A DNA stretch of 64,000 bases from Anisodus tanguticus (Eukaryota > Streptophyta > Magnoliopsida > Solanales > Solanaceae). The notes beneath the pieces are model-generated. The model searched no databases. It saw only the letters and a program-made list of their open reading frames with translations, and had not been told where the DNA came from. Of the stretch, positions 47,800 through 58,325 are shown in pieces; the stretch's first letter is position 1; every line of letters starts with the position of its first letter. The stretch is from positions 9,013,501 to 9,077,500 of the forward strand of contig CM067556.1 in the NCBI GenBank assembly GCA_034509755.1. Direction: 5' to 3'. The position numbers and the translations under genes were made by a program.

Positions 47800-49533
47800 G
47801 AAAAAAACAAAATTGAGCACATAGTGCCTTAGGATCCACCTCTGTTTTACATTACAACTAGCAAATAGTATCTAAGTATCTAATACTAGTAAAAAATTAC
47901 TCTACTACGATTCCAAGAGAAACTTTACCCACAAGAAGCCAAGAAAAGAAGGCAAAGGGGCACTCCCGACCAAAAAATGAAAAATAATTCAAAGATTCAT
48001 ACAACCATGGAAAAGCCAAAAAACAACTATTCTAGAATTAGAAGTTACATCAAGGATAACGATGAGCAGCAAATGCATTCTCAGGCGAAGCAATGTAGAG
48101 CTCCCATTGACACAAACAATATAATAATTAAGCACAGCCGAGCAATCAGCTTTTAGAAAATTGCAACATGTATACTTTATCACAGTAAGAAGAGGACTAT
48201 TCTAAAACCAATTTCCAGGATCAAATAGGAGACAGTAACTTATGTGAATGAATCGGGGAAAAAAACATTAGCAAGAAAATAGTAACGTTGAGTTTGGCAC
48301 CCGAAACGGGCATTTGGGCCTTAGGTAAACGTAGATATCCTTGAAATTTGGGCCATTTCCCCCTTTTCTTTTTGTGTAATGCATAATAAGATGTACTGAT
48401 ATATAAATTGAATACAACATCACATCTCAATGGAAATTAAGCTCGGGATGTGTTATTGATTTCATTACGTTTCACCTTATTGTGGTAAACATTAGGCCAA
48501 GATATTTGGGAACATATTACTGTATGTTCTTACGACTAGAAAAATGGAACGTGTTATGTTCTTTATGACTTGAAAATGGGACTACGGTGCAACCGCTATG
48601 AGAAAGGAAAAGAAAAAGGGAGTACTATATTTCGAAAAGTTGGTCTACAACAAAAAAGAAATTACTCCACGTTTTATACTTGTATAATTTTTATACTAAC
48701 TTTTAAAGTTTTATCTGCTGAAAATAGAAGAAAAAAATCAAAATAAATTTGCTTGAATGTCATAGCTAAATGCTATGTCTAAACCTGTTGACCTTATCTT
48801 CTAAGTCTTTACTTTAACTGTACTTAAGGGACTCTCATTCATATGAGACGTGCGATTCCCTGCTTCTTGCTTAGGAAATAATTCAAGAATTTCTTAAATG
48901 CAAAAAAAAAAAAAAAAATGCACAAAGGAATTATGTAAATCGCTAGGATCAAGAGTCGAAGAAAAAAAAATTGTCATTCCTGGGCGAGAGACTTACCTAA
49001 GTTTACTGTGTTATATATAACATATCAAGCAAGAAATATTTAAAAATATTTTGATAAAATTTCTCACAGATCAATTTAAATTATGTATTTATTCAAGTTA
49101 GCTCAACTTTCGCGATGATTTCATTTTTAATGAAAAGTGGTTAATAGCAATATCTCTTAATCGTGTTTGTTGCTCTGCGTTGAACTCGTTTAGTGGGTTT
49201 CGAATGGAGTCTTCCCTAATTACCTCATAAAGTTAGGCAGGTCGTAGTGAACTCGATGTGTCCTACTTTTATGAAATAATTTTATCACTCAACTTATATC
49301 ATATGGAATATGCAATACATATTTTAAATTTTTTTCTTAGTCACACATCTGTCAGTTTTGTGCCCATATATACATAGCTTTTCAAAAGCACTATAGCCAA
49401 TTTTCCAATGAGGAAAAAAAAAAGGTGAAAGGGTGTGTTAGTTAAAAGTAAAAATCTATTTTACATGACAACTCTTCCTCCACTTGGACAATTTTTAAAA
49501 TACTTTAAAATAGGGTTACTGAATATAAGAATC
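47800..49533. other. Intergenic, no further exon identified
   Basis: AT-rich sequence with A runs (48902, 48961). Short frames at 47989-48183 and 48221-48430 (minus) show no domain and no convincing splice partner for the exon at 47663-47791. Confidence 0.4.
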
Positions 49534-49544
49534 AGAAAATCCCA

Positions 49545-49713
49545 CGAGTTCAATCCCCTGCATAAACTTTCTTGGTTGAGCCTGTCACACATGGCTTGCC
49601 AAGTGTGGTTAATCGGCTGACGTGGTTTGCAGGCTATTGCGTCAGTCCGGGGTTTATTTTGTGCGCACTCGAGAGAGTAGCGGCTGCGGGTTCCTTCGTA
49701 AAAAAAAAAAAAG
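49545..49713 (+). mobile_element. tRNA-derived SINE with poly(A) tail and 11-bp target duplication
   Basis: Begins CGAGTTCAATCCCCTGCAT (box-B-like), continues GAGCCTGTCACACATGGCTT, GGTTTGCAGGCTATTGCGTC, GTAGCGGCTGCGGGTTCC, and ends in a run of A. An 11-bp direct repeat, AGAAAATCCCA, is at 49534-49544 and 49714-49724. The box A half is missing. Confidence 0.8.
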
Positions 49714-49724
49714 AGAAAATCCCA

Positions 49725-52249
49725 GGACCATAGCAGTGAGCATTTATGAACTACAGGAATAAGTATGTGCTTTCTGATATACTGATACGATATGCGCTGC
49801 ATTTAAAGATAGAAAATGAAATACATACAAAGTCTAAGTACTACTAATAATTCAAAATGAATAAAATACTCTCTCTATTCTAATTTATGTATTCTTTACT
49901 TTTTAGTATGTTTAAAATAAACGAATAATTTTTTAACATTAACATTAACATTAAATTTATATTTTATCTTTAATAACATAATTTATAATTATATAAATAT
50001 TTATAACTTATTTTAAATCTCAAATTTCAAAAAAAATATTATAAAATATCATAATCAGTTAAATATCATCAACTAATTAAAACATATAAAAGTACAGAAG
50101 TAATTGGTGTACTTTTTATAAAACACAATAGGTGGAGTTGAGAGGGATATGGAGATGGGTTTGGATATTATGTAGGCATCATGAACCAATGGGACCTACA
50201 AGATTAATGTTTTGGATATCCCATATCTTTCATGACAGGCCCTTTAATTCGAAGTTTTTGCTATCAAAATAAACACCATTGCTCTACTCACTTCAAAATT
50301 CAAATGCATTTACACTCTCTTTTTCTTTTTTCTTGAAAAAAGAAGTTTCCCGTATACTACTCTATCTACTTGTACACAAGATTAACAAGTATTCATTTGG
50401 CTCATTCTTACTTGTCCATTATGCACACTTTTTAAGAAATAATAAACGAAGTGCATAATTTTAATGGACTTGAAAAATGATTTGAAGTAAGTAATTAATA
50501 TTATGGGTAAAAAACAGAAAAAAAAAATTGTATTTTTTTGATATGCTAAAAGTGATAAGTAAAGTAAAAAATTATTTTTAATATAGTGAATAAATAAAAG
50601 TTGACGGAGGAAATACTAAGTTGATTTTGAGTTTGCATGATCGAATTTGTCCTTGAACTTTATGAATAGTTTAAATTTGTCTTTTAGTTGTTGACGTGAG
50701 TCCATAAGAAATAAATTGATCCACTTTGATAACGGCAGAGGTAAAAACTAGATACCTTTCTAATGGGGAGCAAAATTATACTATTTTGCATAATTATGGG
50801 ATCATTTTTTGCCCTTTACGATAGACTCATGTGCAAATCCTGAATTCAAATCTTCCGCCGGTACAGTAATTTTTGGTACAAAAAAGTTTGCATTTATGAC
50901 CTCGCATAGCTTGAATGAATGCTCTCTTTAATTACAGCTTCCTGGGCTTTACTCTCCAAATGCCACAAGTCAACATCTCCATATTTAGTAAAGTTGTTTG
51001 CAATTCAATAGCCACCAAAAGTGTCTAGACATAAAACTGAATCAGTTTTATTACACTATTCTCTCGGGAGATTTGATTTTATAATCTGTTATAAATTTTA
51101 TTTTAGTTATATAACTAAAAAACAAGAAATTATATTTAAAAATCTATAGATAAAATACAGGAAATCCTTGTAGTGTCATTTTTCCTATGCTCAATTTGTA
51201 AATGAGCATTGAACATGATTTCTGCCTCTTTTATTATTAGGATTTGTTGCTATTATCATTTTTTATCATAATTTTAGGTAGAGAATAAATTGTAAATCAT
51301 CAGTTGTGATAGGTCTTAATTAGACAAAGAGTAAGCAAACCTAATATGCATATTTGAGAAAGGAAAATTAAGGGAGGGAGACCATAGTTCATGACCTCAT
51401 CCGAAGATTAATCATATTTTATTATTCCAGGTTATTGCTACCAAACAAGAATAAACGACAAGAATAAAGCATAAACTTCCACAATAGCTCATTATTTATT
51501 TCCTTATCAGCCCTAACGACAAGACAAGAAATTATGATAATTAGAAGACAGTTGAATTGCTTAAACTGATGCTAACCCTGAAGCATTTTCATTTTCAGGT
51601 ACTGTTGTTCAGGATAGATGTCACAAATTGAGTTTCAAAGTCACACTGGAATTGAGAAATGGTAAGAAAAAATTCTGCATCAGATTCCTTTAATTGATGT
51701 CAAAAGCACAACTACAAATGGCCCAACAGAGCACATTCACTTGATCTAATCTATTTTATGTCTTTTCTCTAACTATGACTTAAGTTCTTCTACCTTTTAA
51801 TCATTACCACTTTTATAAATAATTTGTGCGTATTTTATTAAATATGTGTTACCTTCCATCAATATGAATATCAGTTAACTTTGTTCACCGAAATTTAAAC
51901 AGGTCAGAAAATTGTCTAAAATTTTAGAACCGTTAAAAAATAAACTTTGATCTTTTATAATTTTCATCCACTAATTAAATGATTAATCTTGGGTGTCACT
52001 TTTTTTTATATAACATAGACTATTTATATTACTACATCGGCATGGCCGAGTTCAACATTACATTAGAGTTTTGGCATAGCCACATTCATCATTACATCAG
52101 AGTTAATAATACTAAGGTTATCTAATCTTGCTAGCTTCATATACGATAAAGTAGATACATTCCTAATAACATACTGGTCTGACATATCATTACATAAACT
52201 TTGCATAATATAGGACGGTGGATTAGACAAAAACATAAGACTGGCCTAC
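49725..52249. other. Intergenic, no gene seen
   Basis: AT-rich. Sequence at about 49868-50105 (CTCTCTATTCTAATTTATGT to AAAGTACAGAAG) resembles a worn Stowaway-like MITE. No credible exons. Confidence 0.45.
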
Positions 52250-52890
52250 TGCTTCTCCTTGGCTTCCTTATTGTGCTAGTTGATGTGTTACTTGGTTAGC
52301 TTCCCTAAAACTGTGGCGTACCACTAGACTCCCCAACTTCCTCAGTAAAAGGTGGTAAGGGAGCAAATAGAAGAGTGATGACCTCCGTGAAATCAGTCTC
52401 CACTTCAATGCTCAGCGGCAGTTTTTAGTCCAAGAAGGAGTGCTCTGATTTCCATTTCTGTGTGGCTATTTGCCATAGTCGTGGCGTGGTCCAAAAACCA
52501 AATTTCCAATTCCCTGCAGAATCACGGATAACACCCCCTAAAACCTGAGTCCCTTGAAAACCACCATCAACATTAGGCTTAAAAAGATTATTTGAAGGAG
52601 GGTACCATTTCACATGGATAGTACGCACAATTTGAGATGTGGAGATAGCATTTGTCGTACAAGTAAATTCCACCACCTTATTAATCATATCTGGATTATC
52701 AATCCTTCTATTGGAACTATTGAACACATTATAGTTTCTATTTTTCCAGATATGCCATAATGCAAAAGGGTAGAAAATATTCCAATGCAGTAATGGCTAA
52801 ATCTCTGTTTTTTCTCCAAATTTACCTCGACGTCTCCTACCATATCCGAGCTTTGGCACTTTCCCCCCAGTGGTGTTGATTCAGGCATGG
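52250..52890 (-). pseudogene. L1-type LINE RNase H fragment
   Basis: On the minus strand about 52540-52615 reads VKWYPPSNNLFKPNVDGGF and then GGVIRDSAGNW, the start of the RNase H domain carried by plant LINEs (VDG with the first catalytic Asp). A +1 shift after the NWKFGF part restores TMANSHTEMEIRALLLGL, which is the TNxxAELxAL-like region. Upstream, WHIWKNRNYNVF-like sequence is also typical. The frameshift and missing reverse transcriptase show a dead copy. Confidence 0.75.
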
Positions 52891-53580
52891 TTCTTCCCCT
52901 ATCTTATCAATCAATCAATCAAAATATAATACTAATAGGAGTAATGTATAGTTATCACCGAATTTGGTGGCAACAAGGAGTTCGGCAGCTTGTGAGAAAA
53001 TGGTAGTAGTCAGCCAAATTCTTTTTAATAAAGTTGACAATTTGGAACCAACTTGCCGGCTTCATACTTACTCCTATTATAAAGCATAAAGTTGATATGG
53101 TTCAGAAATAGATTGAATCTCTAAATTACTACAACTTGATTCGGTCCACCACCACCACTCCATAGAGTGGTCGCTTCAAGGATTCATTGGCTAAATTTTA
53201 GATTTCGATTGGATTACTTAAGTTTAGAGTTGAACAGCTAAGCATCGACACATTCAAGTTAGTCAGTTTGATACTCCATAAAAGTTATTTATGCAATGAA
53301 TAGAATAGTTATGCCATGAATAATATGGTCAAAAGGTTATACGATATTAATAATAATGCAAAAACTGTTGGTAAAATTGGTCACAACATACTCTTCCCAA
53401 ATGATGCATTACTAGAACGAATTACTACATTAGTAATGCATAATTATATACCGAAAATCAGATGTTGTATAAGCATCTTTTATCCCTTAAAAGGCTAAAG
53501 AAAAACTACTTCTCAGTGCCTAAACGAGATACTATTTGATATCAATTTACACCAGATTAGCCTCCCTAGGTTAAATATAT
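52891..53580. other. Intergenic, no gene seen
   Basis: AT-rich spacer between the LINE remnant and a Stowaway MITE. Nothing recognisable. Confidence 0.4.
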
Positions 53581-53582
53581 TA

Positions 53583-53797
53583 CTCCCCTGTCCCAATTTA
53601 TATGACACCATTTTCTTTTTAGTTTGTTCCAAAAAGAATGTCACTTTTCTATATTTAGAAACAATTTAACTTTATGAAATTATTTACAGCCACACATTTA
53701 TATAAGACTTGTTTTAAACCATACATTTCAAAAATCTTCCTTTCTTTTGTAAATTCCATAGCAAGTCAATCTGTGCCACATACATTGGGAGAGGGAG
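53583..53797. mobile_element. Stowaway-like MITE, 215 bp
   Basis: Left end CTCCCCTGTCCCAATTTATA and right end ACATTGGGAGAGGGAG form the inverted repeat, with TA on both sides (53581-53582, 53798-53799). It lies about 300 bp downstream of the IDD stop codon. Confidence 0.8.
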
Positions 53798-54102
53798 TAC
53801 TACTTATATATTTGCACATAACAACTTCATTTGTAGTACTAATAAACAGCAGAGGAGTTTATGTAGCTACACATTCAACTTCTACTGTACAGCGGAAAAA
53901 AAGTCCTTTATCTGTTCCTACACAAAGGATGCAGTAGAACAATCTTAAAAAGTGTCAAACTGCCTCAGAGCTTTCCTCCAGCCATGCTAATGCTCAATTT
54001 GTTTTAGCTGCATCAACTAAAATACCATAGTCCTGTACAGAATAAACCTGACCTTTCTCAACTAGAGCAAATGCGGTCATTCTTTGAGAAATGAAGTCAA
54101 TA

Positions 54103-56371
54103 TCATGAATTTCTTCCCAAGTCTTTCCCACTGAAATCTCCACTACCGAAATATCCTGCTGCAGTCGCCATGTCCATATTACTACCCATAGATGTTATTA
54201 GGGCAGATAATCCGGTCGACGGACCGACACTAGCTGCCATTCCCAATCCAAGAAGGTCAAGAGTGGGATGCTTGGGACCAAAAACCGACGGAGTTCCCAA
54301 CATTAATTCCTTCAGACCGGAACCCGCGTCACAGGGCAGTCCAAGACCAAGGCCTGCAGCCAATGATGCACCATCAGTGGAATCAATTGGTCTCCCGCTC
54401 CATTCTTGATGCCCGTTGGAAGACGATGTGGACGACATAACCCCAAAGCCCCTCAACAACGATGAGCTGGTCGCTGCTGCACCCATCTGAGCTGCCTTCT
54501 GCAGTAACGCTGTTGCAGACATGGCTGGTTGTGGTGTTGGAGCATATTGCCTCCGTTCTTGCCCAACTGGTCTAAAAATTGATGAACCGTGACTCATTGC
54601 TAGGTTGAGAGATATTGGTTCTGTAGATGAAGGTGGTAGCATCTCGGGAGGAGCCATGGCTTGAAACATATCAGCAAAACCAAGAGGGGCTTGAGATGGC
54701 AAACTTCCAGAAACTGTTGATGAAGCAAACAAGCTTCCAAAGACACTGCTGCTAGTACTTACATTACTACAAGAGCTACTACTGCTTGTTACCGCTACTG
54801 TTTCCTCCATAACCTGTTTGGTAGCAGTTCCAGCAGAATTTGTGTTTGGATTCTCTCGCAACTCTGCAGAAATTGTACCGATTATAATAAGATAAAAAGG
54901 AAGCATACTTGTTTAAGGAAACTGAGAAAGTTAAGCTTTTCATATAAAAGAAAGAATATTATCTGTAGCAAAAGGAGATTCAATTATAGTATCCTTTCTT
55001 TACAATCTTTAACTTATTTAAGTATACTACTTATTTCTTTCTTTAGCCAACCATTTTATTAGATTGTATCTTCATTTTTTATTATTTACCCCATATCCTT
55101 TTCTTCCTATTTAGACCCTACTTAATTTTGTTTACAGGATTTCGGACTGATAAATAGAAAAGATTAATGATTTTGTACAAACGAGTAATACAGATAAAAA
55201 AATAAAAAAAAAATAAAAAAAAAGAACAAGGATCAATAAATGACAAAATTAACTACACTCCAAGATAAAGAAAGAACAAAGTTAGTTTGTTTGATATGTA
55301 ACAAACACAAATACGACAAACTAAAAGTTCAAAATTTCAAACATCAACAAAATAGAAGGTACCTGGATTCTGAACAGAGGAAACAAATGATATTATGGCA
55401 GTTGATGGAGGAATTGCAGGGGTTATTAAAGGCTTTGGAGCTGCTGCTGGTGGTGGTGGTGGTGGTTGAGACTCGGTGGTAGGTGGAGGCGCCGGTGGTG
55501 TTGGCGGCGGAGATGATGAAGCAACGGCTTGTGTCTGAGTCTCCTCATTAGCAGTAGGAGGTTTCTCTGGCAGTGTTTTTGCACTCTCTTGAGCTAATGC
55601 ATCACAAAATGCCCTGTGTGTGATAAAGCTATCCCTCCTGTATAATATTAGCAAATAGAGTTATCAACTTTAGAACCAAAGAGAAATTAAATTGAGCACG
55701 AAAAGCATAAAAATTAAAAGAGGAATTGACCTTGAAAATAAAGTGCCACAATCACATTTATACTCTCTGGTACCACAAATCTTAGAATGAGCTTTTAAAT
55801 CAGACTGAACAGCATATTTCTTAGAGCATTTGTCACATTTCCACTTTTTCTCACCATGTTTACGACAGAAATGTTTCTTGATTCCAGTCAAATCACCCAA
55901 TGCACGTGAAGGATCATGGTGAACACAAGTGGTTTCAGGGCAAACATATACTCTCTTCTTCACCTCATTGCTTGACCTTTGCTTTAGCTTCCATGGCAAA
56001 TTATGACCTCTCCTATGAAGCTGTAAATTCTGGTCTCTTTGAAATCCTTTACTGCAAATTTCACAAACAAATCTGTTCGTCGCCAGCAAAGTTTTAGGTG
56101 ACAAAGCAATCACCTCTGCATCGGGATCTAATCAAACCAAAAAACAAAAAACAAAAAAAACAGAAAAAAACTATAAAAATCAAATCTTTGCTGAATTTTG
56201 GAAATTGGGTTCATCAAAAATTATCATTAAACATAATTTACCTGGCATCCCAGGAAGATTCCGTTTTTTCTTGCCTGATGGGAGTGCTTGATTACCTGAA
56301 GAAGAAACACTTGCTTCACCTGAACCTGTGGAATCATTCATGGCAGATGAGTTATCTGGGTCGGCCGGCAT
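54103..56371 (-). CDS. INDETERMINATE-DOMAIN C2H2 zinc-finger factor, ENY/GAF1 (IDD1/IDD2) type
   Basis: Four exons in transcript order: 56242-56371, 55731-56127, 55363-55637, 54103-54863; 520 aa, all GT-AG. The ID domain covers about 34-190: a KKKR nuclear signal (34-37), zinc finger 1 C65/C68/H81/H85, finger 2 C106/C111/H129/H134, finger 3 C141/C144/H157/C161 and finger 4 C168/C170/H183/C187 (the CCHC pair). The intron between exons 2 and 3 falls inside finger 4, as in the family. A Pro-rich stretch follows (about 220-250). The conserved MSATALLQKAAQMG is at 382-395, and TLDLLGLG at 468-475 replaces the usual TLDFLGLG of the ENY/GAF1 group. These nuclear factors partner DELLA/GRAS proteins in gibberellin and seed-germination control; that is family knowledge. 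The first ATG was taken because the MPADPDNSS start is typical. Confidence 0.93.
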
Positions 56372-57337
56372 GATTACTTCTATGGTTATATTTTTCTTTT
56401 GAGTTGCTAAGAAGGCAAATCTTTAGAACATTTATCTTAAAGAAAAAACGTTCTGATATCAAACTTTTTCTTGGGGACTCGCTTTTTGCCGTATCTATCT
56501 ACCAGTCAATCTTGCTTTTTTCGTTTTTTTTTTTCTTTTATATACCCAACTACCAGTTCTGATCAAACCAAGCTAAATTAGCAAACCCCCATAACTGCTA
56601 ATTAGCTCAAAACAAAACCCAGATTCCAAAATAACCAGAAATTCAATCACCGGAAAATAGACAAAGTCGCCGACTTGAAGCAAATGGGTTAGCTTGCTTA
56701 TAAGGAAAGCTAATGAAGAAAAACTGTACACCGGAGATGAGAATGAGAAGCGGTGTAGCAAGTCGGCGGCACGGAAATCTAGAGAGAGAAAGAGAGAGGG
56801 GAAATTTAATGTGAGAACAGAGAGACTGCAAAAAGTCTACTCGGTGTTGGGTTTTCAACTCTTTACTTTTCAAGAACATGAAGAAAAATAATACTCCCAT
56901 TGATAAAAAAAAAGTATTTACTTAACTCTTATAAAGTCAAAAAATATTTAATTTTATTAATTTAGATTCGTTAATAAGAGTTAGGTGATTAAATTTTTAT
57001 ATTTATTTAATTAAAAATATTTTAATTAAATTATTTATTTTTATTAAGTTAATTTTTTTTTAAAATATATATAAATAACTAAATAAATATTCTTTTTGAT
57101 CCAGAGTAAGTATTAAATTAATCAGATAATAGTAAAAAATTCTGAATGGAAAATCATAGTAGTAGGAGCAAGCACTTGTCGTTTACAGTGAAGTAAATAA
57201 ATGTGTGTGAAGTCTGAACTCTGGAGGATAAGGACGTCTACTGTATTATTACTATTAGTAGTTCAAGATTTCAATGCTCAGCCTTTTTTTTTTTTTTTTT
57301 ATTAACCCAGGTCTCGACTCTTGGGGAGGATGGGATC
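56372..57337 (-). promoter_or_regulatory. IDD leader and upstream region
   Basis: Minus-strand sequence around 56781-56800 (CTCTCTTTCTCTCTCTAG) is a pyrimidine patch of the kind found near plant transcription starts. T runs lie at 56524-56536. Further upstream (56900-57110) the DNA is extremely AT-rich. A T run of about 18 (57284-57301) abuts the LTR element. No gene is seen beyond the leader. Confidence 0.4.
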
Positions 57338-58325
57338 TGTTGGGAGATTTTGCTCTATGGTACTTTATAAAGCAGTACGGGAAGTATTTAACTATTACAA
57401 GTATTCGAAAGGATAAATAAAGATTTCAATAATTCAACTAGAAATCTGAAAATTACAATATAACAACAAAACTGAAATTACGATTTTGTTGAAGACTGAA
57501 AAATGGAAACTGGTTTATGCTGAGTCGAGTGTAGCACTCTGTCCTTAAGACAATATTGCCCCGTATGTATCCTTTATACGTCCCGGACAATTTGTCTCCC
57601 AAGATAAAACAACAATGGAACCCTTGAGCAAAGGAAACTCAAGAGCTACCGTGAAGAATATTGAGTAACGAAATGATGCTTGGAAGTTGTAGGAAGAAGA
57701 TTTTTTCTCGGTTGTGTATTTTCGTGCATATCAAGTGTGCTCAACAATGGTGTAAGGGGGTGTTTATATAGGTGAAGGAGGGGCTGAAAAAGCGCTGAAA
57801 AACTCGCCTCCATAATAGCCAAATAATGGCCATTATGGAGGTAGTAAAGTCACCAACATAAATGGGAGAAAGACCAACTGTTTTGGCCATTATAGGAGGA
57901 GTAATTCAGCCAAAATAAATGGCCGAATTGAGTGCTTGGCATTTCTTTTTGACCGTCGAAATTCGATTTTCTCGGAAACTTCGGGGACCAAACGTACATC
58001 TTGAAACTTCGGGGACCAAACTGTACATCTTGAAACTTCCCCCAAACCAATTTCGAGTCTTATATACACAACAATTCTTTCTTCCTCTACCGATGTGGGA
58101 GAATTACACACAATACCACACTTTCCATGCTTCAAACACCTTACTTCGTGAACCATATCTCTTTCATTTCTCAATGAAATTTGACGATTCTTGGCCCTAC
58201 GGTTATCTACGTACTTAGTAGATCATGCATGTGTGAAGAACCGGATTCTCCAACATACGTTACACTAGTGTTTAAGCCGTTAAAGTTGGTCGGTCGCAAC
58301 TCCCGCCAAAGGCAAATTTCCAACA
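57338..58325 (-). mobile_element. 3' LTR of minus-strand copia-type element
   Basis: 988 bp with TGTTG...CCAACA edges, i.e. TG...CA when read on the minus strand. It matches 62429-63419 almost end to end. On the minus strand a TATATAAAC box (57762-57770) lies downstream of a 35-bp imperfect palindrome (57807-57841), and TTCTCCCACATCGGT (about 58088-58102 reversed) is a phrase common in plant LTRs. AAGAGGGATTG just outside the LTR start fits a polypurine tract. Confidence 0.8.

Noticed and set aside
48007..48156. A 49-codon plus-strand frame starting MEKPKNNYSR
   Set aside because: No domain, promoter or splice context; length is within chance for the composition.
54170..54409. Plus-strand 79-codon frame
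   Set aside because: Antisense shadow of IDD exon 4.
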